From Zoogloea sp021286885 (GTDB taxonomy: Bacteria; Pseudomonadota; Gammaproteobacteria; Burkholderiales; Rhodocyclaceae): 64,000 nucleotides of DNA. Below are positions 31,442 through 40,613 of this stretch, piece by piece. The notes beneath the pieces were generated by a model that had not been told where the DNA came from, ran no database searches, and saw only the letters and a list, made by a program, of their open reading frames with translations. The stretch lies in the NCBI RefSeq assembly GCF_041915215.1, contig NZ_JAYSBV010000002.1, one strand, 5' to 3'. Made by a program: the position numbers and the translations under genes. The stretch's first letter is position 1. Each line of letters starts with the position of its first letter.

Positions 31442-31645
31442 TCAATAGTGGGGCGGAATTTCGTCGCGCAGATCGCGCACTTCCGGGCCCTTGGAGGCGC
31501 TCTGGATCATCTCGTAGAGGTGACGGATCTGGCGCTGGAGGGCGTCGATCTGCTCCTGCTGACGATGGACCACCATGTTCAGGGACTCCACCAGATCCTC
31601 GGTGAGGGTGAGCTTGATTTCGATTTCGGTCAGACGGGATTCCAT
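31442..31645 (-). CDS. slyX: SlyX family protein
   Basis: A 67-residue coiled-coil protein. It starts MESRLTEIEIKLTLTEDLVE at the ATG at 31645, and the C-terminus DEIPPHY is the family hallmark. SlyX's role is not known; it is usually encoded near FKBP or lysis-related genes, which are not seen here. A longer frame starting at 31666 is possible but adds a non-conserved tail. Confidence 0.85.
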   Translation of the reverse strand: MESRLTEIEIKLTLTEDLVESLNMVVHRQQEQIDALQRQIRHLYEMIQSASKGPEVRDLRDEIPPHY

Positions 31646-31840
31646 AGGTACAGGCCCTGAATGCAACAGGCGCGGAGTAGGCAGAAGTGCGGAGGCGGAT
31701 TGTCCCAGCCTCGCCCCGATCCGGCCACCCTTTTCATGGGGGCCAGGCGCCCAGCCCTCGACGCCCCACCCGCACAGGGCGATAATGGAGGGTTAGCAGA
31801 CCGCCACAGAAGCGGACCACCCTACCCCAGCAGGACACCC

Positions 31841-33805
31841 ATGAACACCCCAGCCGCCCCGTTCAGCGCCTCGCGCAAGCACCTCGAACTCCTGGCCCCG
31901 GCCCGCAGCGCCGACATCGGCATCGAAGCCATCAACCACGGCGCCGACGCCGTTTACATTGGCGGCCCGGCCTTTGGCGCCCGCGCCCAGGCCGAGAACG
32001 AGATCGCCGACATCGAACGCCTGGTGCACCACGCCCACCGCTACGGCGCCCGCATCTTCGTCACCTGCAACACCATCCTGCACGATGCCGAACTCGAAGG
32101 CGCCCGGGGCCTGATCCACCAGCTCTACGACGTGGGCGTGGATGCGCTGATCGTCCAGGACATGGGCCTGCTGGAAATCGACCTGCCCCCGATCCAGCTC
32201 CACGCCAGCACCCAGACCGACATCCGTCACCCGGAAAAAGCCCGCTTCCTGCAGGACGTGGGCTTCTCCCAGATCGTGCTGGCGCGGGAGATGACCCTCA
32301 CCGAGATCCGCAAGGTGGCCGCCGTCACCGACTGCACCCTCGAATTCTTCATCCACGGCGCCCTGTGCGTGGCCTTCTCGGGTCAGTGCTACATCAGCCA
32401 CGCCCACACCGGGCGCAGCGCCAACCGGGGCGAATGCTCCCAGGCTTGCCGGCTGCCCTACGACCTGACCGACCAGGAAGGCAACCTGGTGGCCAGCAGC
32501 CGCCACCTGCTCTCCATGAAAGACAACAACCAGAGCGCCAACCTGCGCGCCCTGGCCGATGCGGGGATTTCCAGCTTCAAGATCGAAGGCCGCTACAAGG
32601 ACATGGCCTACGTGAAGAACATCACCGCCCACTACCGTCAGCTCCTCGACCAGATCATGGAAGAGGCCCCCGAGTACAGCCGGACTTCTGCCGGGCGCAG
32701 CATCTTCCTGTTCAACCCGGTGGCCGAAAAGACCTTCAACCGGGGCACCACCGACTACTTCGTGAATGGCCGCAACGCCGACATCGGCGCCTTCGACTCC
32801 CCCAAGTTCGTGGGCGAGCCCGTGGGCAGCGTGACCCGCATCGACGGCAAGCAGCGGCGCTGGTTTGAAACCACCAGCGTGCTCGAACTGCACAACGGCG
32901 ACGGCCTCAGCTTCTACGACCGCCAGGGCGAACTGGTAGGCCTGCGCGCCAATCGGGTCGAACGGGTCGGTTCCGGCGACGACTTCCGGGTGCATACCAT
33001 TGATGCGGTGCCCGCCGAACTCTTCCCCGGCAGCGGCCTGTTCCGCAACCGGGATCACGAATTCGAGCGCATGCTCGAAAAGAAATCCGCCGAACGGCGC
33101 ATCGCGGTCGATCTGCATCTGGCCGAAACCGCCGACGGCTTCGCCCTCACCCTGACCGACGAAACCGGCATCAGCGCCACCGCCCTGCTGCCCCACGCCA
33201 AAGAGCCCGCCAAGGATGCCGAGCGTGCCACCAGCGGTCTGCGTGACAACCTCGCCAAGCTGGGCAACACCATCTTCAGCGCCCGTCAGGTGGAACTCGC
33301 CCTCACCCAGGCCTGGTTCCTACCCGCCGGGGCGGTGAATGCGCTACGCCGGGATGCGGTGGAGCAGCTCGAAGCCGCCCGCCTCGCCGCCCTCCCCCGC
33401 CTGCCGCGCCAGGCGCCGGTGGCGCCGCCCGTCCAGTACCCCCAGACCGAACTAAGCTACCTGGCCAATGTGCTCAACCAGAAGGCCCGGGATTTCTACC
33501 ACAAGCACGGGGTGGAACTCATCGAGGCGGCCTACGAGGCCAACGAGCATCTGGACGACGCCTCCCTGATGATCACCAAGCACTGCCTGCGCTACAGCTT
33601 CAACCTGTGCCCCAAGGAGGTCAAAGGCATCCGCCCCGACCCCATGGTGCTGGTCAATGGCAAGGAAAAACTCACCCTCAAGTTCGACTGCAAGCGCTGC
33701 GAGATGCACGTCATTGGCCGGATGCGCCCCTCGGTGCTCAACATCCCCGCCAGCCCGGTGACCTTCCATGCCAAGCCGCCGGCCCACCTGCATTCGCCCC
33801 ACTGA
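31841..33805 (+). CDS. rlhA: 23S rRNA C2501 hydroxylase RlhA (peptidase U32 family)
   Basis: A 654-residue U32-family protein, close to E. coli YdcP/RlhA in length. It hydroxylates C2501 of 23S rRNA. Motifs include LELLAPARSADIGIEAINHGADAVYIGGP at the start, FIHGALCVAFSGQCYIS and RGECSQACRLPY with the iron-sulfur cysteines, and a C-terminal domain of the collagenase-like type. The ATG at 31841 begins MNTPAAPFSASRKHLELL; upstream codons are the slyX spacer. Divergent from slyX. Confidence 0.9.
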   Translation: MNTPAAPFSASRKHLELLAPARSADIGIEAINHGADAVYIGGPAFGARAQAENEIADIERLVHHAHRYGARIFVTCNTILHDAELEGARGLIHQLYDVGVDALIVQDMGLLEIDLPPIQLHASTQTDIRHPEKARFLQDVGFSQIVLAREMTLTEIRKVAAVTDCTLEFFIHGALCVAFSGQCYISHAHTGRSANRGECSQACRLPYDLTDQEGNLVASSRHLLSMKDNNQSANLRALADAGISSFKIEGRYKDMAYVKNITAHYRQLLDQIMEEAPEYSRTSAGRSIFLFNPVAEKTFNRGTTDYFVNGRNADIGAFDSPKFVGEPVGSVTRIDGKQRRWFETTSVLELHNGDGLSFYDRQGELVGLRANRVERVGSGDDFRVHTIDAVPAELFPGSGLFRNRDHEFERMLEKKSAERRIAVDLHLAETADGFALTLTDETGISATALLPHAKEPAKDAERATSGLRDNLAKLGNTIFSARQVELALTQAWFLPAGAVNALRRDAVEQLEAARLAALPRLPRQAPVAPPVQYPQTELSYLANVLNQKARDFYHKHGVELIEAAYEANEHLDDASLMITKHCLRYSFNLCPKEVKGIRPDPMVLVNGKEKLTLKFDCKRCEMHVIGRMRPSVLNIPASPVTFHAKPPAHLHSPH

Positions 33806-33835
33806 CCTTCACCCTCATCCCCCGCCCGAATCCGC

Positions 33836-34555
33836 ATGAAAATTGCCCTGTCCGTCATCGCCCTGCTGCTCCTGGTCATCCTCGGCCCGGCCGCCTGGCA
33901 GTACGCCCACTTCGACCCGAACCAGGCGCCCCCCGAGCAGAATCTGCCCTGGCAGATCGAGCACCTGCCCGGGGGTGAAACCCGGGTGTTCGGCATCACC
34001 CCCGGGCGCACCACCCTGGGCGAAGTCACCGCCCGGCTGGGCCAGGACGGCATGAGCCTGGCCATCGTGGCCGAGCCCAACGAGAGCGGCAACGTGGAGA
34101 TGTACTACGAAACCGTCACCATGGGTTTCGTGGCGGGCAAGCTAATCATCACCGCCGATCTGCCCACCGCCACCATCGACGCCATGCGCGAACGGGCCCC
34201 TAAAACCGAGTACATGCAGAGCACCACCCGCAAGGCCACCCTCGCCCCCGCCGACCGGGGCGCTGCCCTGGCCGCGCCGGTGCGCGCCCTGGCCTTCATC
34301 CCCAGCGCCCAGCTGGATGAAGCCGTGGTCCAGCAACGCTTTGGCCCCCCCGCCGAACGGCTGCGCATCAACGACCATCAGGAACACCTGCTCTACCCGG
34401 CCCAGGGGCTGGATCTGATGCTCGACAGCCAGGGACGCGAACTCCTCCAGTACGTGGCCCCGGCCCGGTTTGAGGAAGTCCGTGCCCCCATCCTGAAACT
34501 CGCCCAGAGCCAGGCACCCACCACACCTTCTACCGGCAAAGCATCCGGCCAATAA
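33836..34555 (+). CDS. Hypothetical exported or membrane-anchored protein
   Basis: A 239-residue protein that I do not recognise as a named family. Residues 1-22 (MKIALSVIALLLLVILGPAA) form a signal anchor. The middle region (GETRVFGITPGRTTLGEVTARLG) looks like an SmpA/BamE-type small-lipoprotein fold motif but lacks a lipobox cysteine. It starts 30 bases after rlhA and is probably co-transcribed. The G+C-rich codon use is like its neighbours, so it is likely a real gene. Confidence 0.7.
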   Translation: MKIALSVIALLLLVILGPAAWQYAHFDPNQAPPEQNLPWQIEHLPGGETRVFGITPGRTTLGEVTARLGQDGMSLAIVAEPNESGNVEMYYETVTMGFVAGKLIITADLPTATIDAMRERAPKTEYMQSTTRKATLAPADRGAALAAPVRALAFIPSAQLDEAVVQQRFGPPAERLRINDHQEHLLYPAQGLDLMLDSQGRELLQYVAPARFEEVRAPILKLAQSQAPTTPSTGKASGQ

Positions 34556-34591
34556 AGCCTCCCCGCCCCCCACCCGGCCAAAACCGAGCGC

Positions 34592-34632
34592 AAAAAAATG
34601 CCGCCCCCCGGTTCGTATCCGGGGTAGCGGCA
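34592..34632 (-). terminator. Terminator of the porin gene
   Basis: Read on the minus strand, TGCCGC and CCCCGG pair with CCGGGG and GCGGCA, separated by a short loop, and the stem is followed by seven T. It lies 56 bases after the porin stop. Confidence 0.85.
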
Positions 34633-34687
34633 GCAAACATGGCCTGGGGAAAGCAGGCCAGGGAGGTGAACCGGAGACGCGCCCCGC

Positions 34688-36067
34688 TCAGAAGCGGTAA
34701 CGGGCGCCCATCATGAGCGACTTGGGGGTGAAGTTGGCGGGTAGGTTGGTGTCCCCGTCATAGCCCTGACAGCTACCCCCCGCGCACAGGGAGTTTTTAC
34801 CGCCATTCTGGTTGCTGACCTGGGCGTAGTAGGCGTAGAGGTCGGTCTGCTTGTCGAGGGCGTATTCGTAGCCCAGGCCATAGTGGGTGGAATCCCGGTC
34901 GGTGCTCATCCGGTCATCCAGATGCCCGTACACGGCGCGCAGGGTGTGGCGATCCTTCAGGGGCACGGAAGCCCCCAGCCACCAGACGCGCCGATCCAGC
35001 TTCTTGCCCACCCCCTCCTGGTTATCCTCACCGAGCAGGTACTGGGCATAGAGCTTGCCCCAGGGCAGATCATAGGTAGCCGCCAGATTGCGCGAGCGGC
35101 GCCGGATGTTCTCGGTGGCGGGGGTAGTCACCGTACCCTGGCGCAGGAAAGACAGATAACCCACGGCCGCATACAAAGGCCCCTGGCGATAACTCAGGCT
35201 GGCACTCTCGCCCTTGCCCTCATCCTTGGGGCCAATGCTGGTGCTGGCCCCGGTCACGCCCACCTCGCTGCGGCTGTTGTTCTCCATCCCCGCCGAATAC
35301 GCCAGGGCCGCCTGCCAGCCGGAGAAGCTCGGAGAGGTATAGAACACCCCGTTATCGAAGCGGCTCGCCGCCGCACTCGACCACAAACGGAAGGCCGTCG
35401 CCCCGCCGATGGTGAAGGGGTCGGATGCGCTCGCCAGCAAATAAATGGGTGCGTAATCCCGACCAAAACGGATGTCGCCATAACGCCCCTTCAAACCCAC
35501 AAAGGTGTTGCGCGAAAAAATCGCCACGCCCGTGGTATTAGGCGCCGAAGACGAGGCCGCCCCCTGGCCCGGGTTGCTGATATTGCTCGAATGGCCGGTG
35601 TTCTGGCCGTTGTCGATGGACACCCCAGCCTCCAGTTGGAAATAAGCCTTCAGATCATCCCCAAAGCTGCGCTCCCCCTTGAAACCCAGCCGGCTCGCCG
35701 AACCCAGGCCACTCTGCACCCGGGTCTTGGCCCCTTGGCCATAGTTGGCGTATTCGACCCCCGCATCTGCAATCCCGTAGATGCTAAGCCCCGCCGGCAT
35801 CCCGCCCGCCGCCGTAGCCTTGGCCGGCTGGGCCGCCGCCTGGGTAGCCACCTGAGTGGCCGCCGCCGCACTCTCCCGAGCCGAGGCCTGGGCCTGCTGG
35901 GCCGCAGCGGTGGCTTCGGCCAGCTTCTTTTCCAGTTGCTCCAGGCGGGCCCGCTGGGATTGCAGCTCGGCGCGCAGCTCTTCGGTCAGGTCTGCCCGGG
36001 CCGGGGTGCTCAGGGCCAGGCTGCCCAGGAGGGCCCAGGCCAGGGGCTTGAGGGAAGTCTTGATCAT
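34688..36067 (-). CDS. Outer-membrane porin with N-terminal coiled coil
   Basis: A 459-residue general porin of the betaproteobacterial Porin_4 type. A signal peptide (to about residue 26, ending in ARA) is followed by a roughly 60-residue coiled coil and alanine-rich stretch (DLTEELRAELQSQRARLEQL and on). A beta-barrel begins at about 90 (SIYGIADAGVEYANYG) and ends MMGARYRF, the usual terminal phenylalanine. The coiled-coil extension recalls trimeric porins with a periplasmic or peptidoglycan-binding stalk. Upstream lies a response-regulator-like direct repeat (36163-36182). It is divergent from a Zur-like gene. Confidence 0.88.
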   Translation of the reverse strand: MIKTSLKPLAWALLGSLALSTPARADLTEELRAELQSQRARLEQLEKKLAEATAAAQQAQASARESAAAATQVATQAAAQPAKATAAGGMPAGLSIYGIADAGVEYANYGQGAKTRVQSGLGSASRLGFKGERSFGDDLKAYFQLEAGVSIDNGQNTGHSSNISNPGQGAASSSAPNTTGVAIFSRNTFVGLKGRYGDIRFGRDYAPIYLLASASDPFTIGGATAFRLWSSAAASRFDNGVFYTSPSFSGWQAALAYSAGMENNSRSEVGVTGASTSIGPKDEGKGESASLSYRQGPLYAAVGYLSFLRQGTVTTPATENIRRRSRNLAATYDLPWGKLYAQYLLGEDNQEGVGKKLDRRVWWLGASVPLKDRHTLRAVYGHLDDRMSTDRDSTHYGLGYEYALDKQTDLYAYYAQVSNQNGGKNSLCAGGSCQGYDGDTNLPANFTPKSLMMGARYRF

Positions 36068-36162
36068 TTGTCTCGTCCTTGTCCTTTTTGTATGGAAAAC
36101 CGCCAGCGCCCATCGGCGTAGGCCGACCAGCAAGCAGCGGTGCCCCCATTCCAACGAAAACG

Positions 36163-36182
36163 GCTTTCGATCTGCTTTCGAT
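36163..36182. promoter_or_regulatory. Direct-repeat box upstream of the porin (possible TctD-type site)
   Basis: GCTTTCGAT occurs twice with exact 11-base spacing (36163-36171 and 36174-36182), about 100 bases upstream of the porin start. One-turn direct repeats are the usual target of OmpR-family dimers. The same arrangement occurs at 45908-45927 next to the TctD-like gene. Confidence 0.55.
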
Positions 36183-36321
36183 GGGCCACACTCCCAGCCC
36201 CGGACAAGTCGGGATACCATTACGGCCACGTTCAGCCCACTTTCAGCCCACGCTCGGGCGACAACCTCCGCCCATTGCCCGCATTGCCTACACGGCCCTT
36301 ATTCCCTTCCCCCTTTCTCCC

Positions 36322-36822
36322 ATGCACAGTCACGAACACGCCTGCTGCCCCACCGACTGGCAGCACGCCTTGGATCAGGCCGCCGCCCGCTGCCGCAGCC
36401 AGGGTGCCAGCCTCACCCCCATCCGCCGCCAGGTGCTGGCCCTGCTCTACCAACACCCCAAAGGGCTCAAGGCCTACGACCTGCTCGCCCGGCTTCAGGA
36501 GGAACGCAGCAACGCCACCCCACCCACCATCTACCGGGCCCTGGATTTCCTGCTGGAACACGGCTTGGCCCACAAAATCGGGCGCCTCAACCTGTTCGTG
36601 GCCTGCCACCACGAAACCCACCTGCGTCCCAGCCTGTTCCTGATCTGCCCCCGCTGCGGCAGCGTCAGCGAACTCCAGGACGCCCCCCTGATGGACGCCC
36701 TCGCCGCCAGCCTGCGCCAGGCCGGACACCTACTGGAAAGCCCCGAAGTGGAACTGAGCGCCGTCTGCCCCGGCTGCGCCAGCGCCCAAAATCCGTCGGA
36801 CGACACGGGCAGTGCCCGCTAG
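36322..36822 (+). CDS. Fur-family transcriptional regulator, Zur-like
   Basis: A 166-residue Fur-family protein. A winged helix (LTPIRRQVLALLYQHPKGLKA) is followed by PPTIYRALDFLLEHGLAHKI, the family recognition block. Two CxxC pairs (C109/C112 in CPRCG and C149/C152 in CPGC) are structural zinc sites. The Fur HHHDH iron motif is replaced by ACHHETHLRP, as in Zur. It should repress zinc-uptake genes, none of which is in the window. It converges on the LysR gene with overlapping TAG stops. Confidence 0.85.
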   Translation: MHSHEHACCPTDWQHALDQAAARCRSQGASLTPIRRQVLALLYQHPKGLKAYDLLARLQEERSNATPPTIYRALDFLLEHGLAHKIGRLNLFVACHHETHLRPSLFLICPRCGSVSELQDAPLMDALAASLRQAGHLLESPEVELSAVCPGCASAQNPSDDTGSAR

Positions 36823-37787
36823 ACCGGCAAACCCGCCACCCCCTGGGCCCAGGCCGCCTCCAGGGCCGCCAGCGTCATCCGGAATTCCAGGCCGCCCGCC
36901 AGGCGCTCACTCACTAGGTCGATGAAGCAGCGCACCCGGGCGGGCATCGCACTGCGGCTGCCGTAATACACAAACAGGCTATACGCCTCGCTCAGATGGG
37001 TAGGCAGCAGGGGCACCAGCCGCCCAGCCCGGATGTGGGGCGCAGCGGTAGGCATGGCCAGCTGGGCCACCACTTCCCCAGCCAGGGTGGCCCGCAGTTC
37101 AAAGGCTTCATCATTGGTCGCCAAGGCTGGCGACAGGCTCAGGAGTTCAACGCACGCCCCCACCTGCACCTGCCAGGGCACCAGACGCCCATCGGTGGAT
37201 GAGCGAAACACGCTGCAACGATGCCCGGCCAGCGCCTCCAAGGTGCGGGGCACCCCGTATCGACGCAGATAGCTGGGCGCCGCACAGATCACCAACTGGA
37301 GCCCAAACAAGCGGCGGGCCACCAGCCCCTCCTGGGGTGCGCTCCCGAGCCGAAAGCCCACATCGATGCGCTCCTCCACCCAATTGCCGATCCGGTCATC
37401 CAGCATCACATCGGGCTGTACCCGGGGGTAGAGCCGGCAAAACTCGTCCATCACCGGGCCAATCACGGTCTGCAACACCGAACGGGGCCCCACGATGCGC
37501 AAGGGGCCGGCAATTTCTTCCCGGGTCTGGCGGACGCTGCCCAAAGCCTGCTGCAGGCTGGCCAGCGCCGGGCGTACAGCCTCCAGAAACCGGGCGCCCT
37601 CTTCGGTCAGGGCCATGCTGCGGGTGGTTCGGTGAAAGAGCCGTACCCCCAAATGGGCCTCCAACTGGGCCAGGGCCTTGCTGGCCGCCTGGGGGGAAAT
37701 TTCCTGCACCTCTGCCGCCCGGCTCAGGCTGCCCAGCTCCGCCGTACGTACAAAGGTGGTGATGGAACGCAGCTCATTGATAGACAT
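36819..37787 (-). CDS. LysR-family transcriptional regulator
   Basis: A 322-residue LysR regulator. The HTH is at residues 1-62 (FVRTAELGSLSRAAEVQEISPQAASKALAQLEA and LFHRTTRS), and the co-inducer domain starts at about 90 (IAGPLRIVGP). The start MSINELRSITTF at 37787 is chosen because it sets the usual distance to the HTH. It is divergent from a YqhD-type alcohol dehydrogenase gene with a perfect palindrome between them, so it very probably regulates that gene and itself. Confidence 0.93.
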   Translation of the reverse strand: MSINELRSITTFVRTAELGSLSRAAEVQEISPQAASKALAQLEAHLGVRLFHRTTRSMALTEEGARFLEAVRPALASLQQALGSVRQTREEIAGPLRIVGPRSVLQTVIGPVMDEFCRLYPRVQPDVMLDDRIGNWVEERIDVGFRLGSAPQEGLVARRLFGLQLVICAAPSYLRRYGVPRTLEALAGHRCSVFRSSTDGRLVPWQVQVGACVELLSLSPALATNDEAFELRATLAGEVVAQLAMPTAAPHIRAGRLVPLLPTHLSEAYSLFVYYGSRSAMPARVRCFIDLVSERLAGGLEFRMTLAALEAAWAQGVAGLPV

Positions 37788-37865
37788 AAAACCCACTCCT
37801 TCTGACGCCCGGGCGCCCACGCCAAACACCGCCCCAGCTTAGCGCCCCACACCCGCATTTACATA

Positions 37866-37892
37866 TTTTGGTTGTAAATAATTCAACCAAAA
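37866..37892. promoter_or_regulatory. LysR operator between lysR and yqhD-like genes
   Basis: TTTTGGTTG-TAAATAATT-CAACCAAAA is a perfect nine-base inverted repeat with a nine-base AT-rich spacer. It contains the LysR core T-N11-A (T37873, A37885). It is 78 bases from the LysR start and 83 bases from the dehydrogenase start. Confidence 0.75.
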
Positions 37893-37975
37893 CACGCTTT
37901 TTTGATGGATATCCGGCTCGTAAAGTGCGCCCATCGCCTGCGGGCCCATTCAAGCCACTTAAAGAGACTGTCATC

Positions 37976-39124
37976 ATGGAAAACTTCAGCTTCCACAATC
38001 CGACCCGGATCGAATTCGGCACCCATACCGAACAACACATCGGCCAGCACCTGGCCCGCCACGGGGTCCGCAAAGTGCTGCTGTGCTACGGCAGCGAACG
38101 CATCAAGCGGGACGGCCTGTTTGCCCAAGTGCTCGCGAGCCTGGCCGAACACGACATTGCCCACGTGGAATTTGGCGGCATCGTCAGCAACCCGGTCATC
38201 TCCAGCGTGCGCGAAGCCATCGGCCTGGCGCGCAGCAGCGGGGTGGATGCCGTCCTCGCGGTGGGCGGCGGCTCGGTGCTGGACAGTGCCAAGGCCATCG
38301 CGGCGGGGGTCTGCCATCCAGGCGACGTGTGGGAACTCTTCATCGGCCAGGCCCCCATTGAAACCGCCCTGCCGGTGTTCGACATCCTCACCCTGGCCGC
38401 CACCGGCAGCGAGATGAACAGCGGCGCGGTGGTCACCAACGAGGCCACCCGGGAAAAGTTCGCCATCAACTCGCCCCACCTCTTCCCCCGGGTATCGGTG
38501 ATCAACCCGGCCCTGATGCAGACCGTTTCCCGGGATTACCTGGTGTATTCGGCGGCCGACATCATCGCCCACAGCATCGAAGGCTATTTCACCGCCCGGG
38601 TGCAGCCCCGTTTCCACTCCCGGCTGGTGGAAGCCATCATCCACACCGTGATGGAAAGCACCGAGATCCTGCTGGCCGATCCGGCCAACTACGCCGCCCG
38701 GGCCGAGTTTGCCTGGGCCGCCACCCAGGCCCTCAACGGGCTGGTGTATGCCGGCACCAGCGGCTACAGCTACCCTAACCACATGATCGAGCACAGCCTT
38801 TCGGCCCTCCACAATGTCCCCCACGGGGCCGGGCTGTCGGTGGTGATTCCCGCCTGGATGAAGTGGTACCAGCAGCACAACCCCACCCAATTCGAGCGCT
38901 TCGCCAAACAGGTGTTCGGGCGCCAGAGCGCCGCCGAAGGCATCACCGCGCTGGAGCAATGGTTTGACCGGATCGGCACCCCCACCCGCCTGTCCCAGTT
39001 GGGCATCGGCGCCGCCGAGTTGCCCGCCCTGCTCGAAAACGTGCTGGGCAACGCCCGCTATTTTGGCGTGGCCGATATCTACACTCGGGACGTAGCCCAG
39101 CACATCCTGAGCAGCGCCCTCTAA
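37976..39124 (+). CDS. Iron-containing alcohol dehydrogenase, YqhD/butanol dehydrogenase type
   Basis: A 382-residue NADPH-dependent aldehyde reductase, close in length to E. coli YqhD (387). The nucleotide-binding block AVGGGSVLDSAKAIAAG is at 95-111. The metal ligands align as D195 and H199 in SAADIIAHSIEGYF, then H269 in NHM and H283 in VPHGAG, the same spacing as YqhD. YqhD reduces toxic short-chain aldehydes such as glyoxal and acrolein. Start MENFSFHNPTRIEFG at 37976. Its control by a LysR protein rather than the AraC-type YqhC of E. coli is inferred from the divergent arrangement. Confidence 0.9.
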   Translation: MENFSFHNPTRIEFGTHTEQHIGQHLARHGVRKVLLCYGSERIKRDGLFAQVLASLAEHDIAHVEFGGIVSNPVISSVREAIGLARSSGVDAVLAVGGGSVLDSAKAIAAGVCHPGDVWELFIGQAPIETALPVFDILTLAATGSEMNSGAVVTNEATREKFAINSPHLFPRVSVINPALMQTVSRDYLVYSAADIIAHSIEGYFTARVQPRFHSRLVEAIIHTVMESTEILLADPANYAARAEFAWAATQALNGLVYAGTSGYSYPNHMIEHSLSALHNVPHGAGLSVVIPAWMKWYQQHNPTQFERFAKQVFGRQSAAEGITALEQWFDRIGTPTRLSQLGIGAAELPALLENVLGNARYFGVADIYTRDVAQHILSSAL

Positions 39125-39194
39125 ACCCATCCACTGAACCGGGCCACTGCCTACCCCGCCCCTGGGGTGTGCGCAGCGGCCCGACCCGCCCCAT

Positions 39195-40613
39195 ATGCAC
39201 AGCCCACATCCCCTCCCCGACCGCCACCCGGCATTGATTCTGGCCATTCTGGTGGGCAGCTATCTGATGATCGTGGTGGACGTATCCATCGTGCTCACCG
39301 GTCTACCCCGCATCCAGGCAGATCTGGGTTTCAGCCCAGCCAGCCTGTCGTGGGTGCAGAACGCCTATACCCTGAGCTTCGGCGGCTTCCTGCTCCTGGG
39401 CGCCCGGGCGGGAGACATTCTGGGGCGGCGACGCATGTTCCTGGCCGGGCTGGCGCTGTTCACCCTCAGCTCGGCGGGCATCGGCCTGGCCCAGGGGCCC
39501 GCCATGCTGCTCGCCTTCCGGGGGCTCCAGGGGCTGGGCGCGGCCCTGCTGGCGCCTGCCAGCCTGGCCCTGATTGCCAGCCACTTTGCCGAAGGGCCGG
39601 CGCGTACCCGAGCCCTCTCCTGGCATGCCGCCGTTGCCGGAATCGGCGCCACCCTGGGGCTGGTGCTGGGCGGGCTGCTGGCGGACCTGATCTCGTGGCG
39701 GGCAGGCTTTTTCATCAATCTGCCCCTAGGGCTGCTGCTGATGGCGGGCACCCGCCGCTTCATCCGCCCCACACCGCCCAACCCCGGGCGCTTCGCCCCC
39801 CTGGGTGCGCTCAACGCCACCCTGGGGATGGGCGCCCTGGTGTTTGGTATTGTGGAAGCCGCCGAAACCGGCTGGCGCACCCCAGGCAGCAGCGGCGCCC
39901 TGCTCGCGGGCCTGGGCCTGCTGGCCCTCTTCCTGCACCGGGAGCGGCGTAACCCCCACCCGACCTTGCCCTTGCACCTGCTGGACGACCCCGCCCGCAA
40001 CGGCGCCTATCTGGCCCGCATGCTGTTTCTGGCGGGCATGGTGGGCTTCTGGTTCTTCACCGCCCAATACCTGCAAGGGGTGCTGGGTTTCAGCCCACTG
40101 TTGGCGGGCCTGGCCTTCATCCCGGTCACCCTGCCCAACTTCATCACCGCCCTCGCCCTGCCCCGCCTGAGCCAGCGCTGGGGACAACGCCGGGTGCTGC
40201 TGGGTGGGCTGGCCCTGGGCTGCACGGGCTTGCTGCTCCAGGGGCTGGCCGCCCCCCACCCGGAGTACGGATTCGGGCTGGGGCTGGGACTGCCCATGCT
40301 GCTCATCGGGCTGGCCCAGGGCTGCATTTTGGGGCCCCTTACCCAGGCGGGCGTGGCGGGGGTGCGGCCCGAAGATACGGGCGCCGCATCGGGGCTGGTG
40401 AACGTGGCCCATCAGCTGGGCGCCTCCCTGGGGCTGGCCTTGCTGGTGGTGGTATTCGCCAGTGGTCGCCACGGGAACATCGCCCAGCACATTGGAGACA
40501 GCCTGGAGGCAGCGGCCTGCTTCCTCGCCCTCGCGCTGGGAGTCACAGCCCGCTACGTCCTGCGCCCCACCTCAGCCCCGCGCCCCCACCCAACGCACAA
40601 ACAGCCCACATAA
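39195..40613 (+). CDS. MFS drug:H+ antiporter, DHA2 family
   Basis: A 472-residue polytopic protein with about fourteen hydrophobic segments. It has the DHA2 motifs SYLMIVVDVSIVLTGLPRIQADLG, the loop 2-3 motif GARAGDILGRRRMF and motif C-like GATLGLVLGGLLADLISWR. It probably exports drugs or toxic metabolites. It starts 70 bases after the dehydrogenase gene and may be co-transcribed under the same LysR regulator. Its 3' end overlaps the converging AbrB gene by 42 bases. Confidence 0.88.
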   Translation: MHSPHPLPDRHPALILAILVGSYLMIVVDVSIVLTGLPRIQADLGFSPASLSWVQNAYTLSFGGFLLLGARAGDILGRRRMFLAGLALFTLSSAGIGLAQGPAMLLAFRGLQGLGAALLAPASLALIASHFAEGPARTRALSWHAAVAGIGATLGLVLGGLLADLISWRAGFFINLPLGLLLMAGTRRFIRPTPPNPGRFAPLGALNATLGMGALVFGIVEAAETGWRTPGSSGALLAGLGLLALFLHRERRNPHPTLPLHLLDDPARNGAYLARMLFLAGMVGFWFFTAQYLQGVLGFSPLLAGLAFIPVTLPNFITALALPRLSQRWGQRRVLLGGLALGCTGLLLQGLAAPHPEYGFGLGLGLPMLLIGLAQGCILGPLTQAGVAGVRPEDTGAASGLVNVAHQLGASLGLALLVVVFASGRHGNIAQHIGDSLEAAACFLALALGVTARYVLRPTSAPRPHPTHKQPT

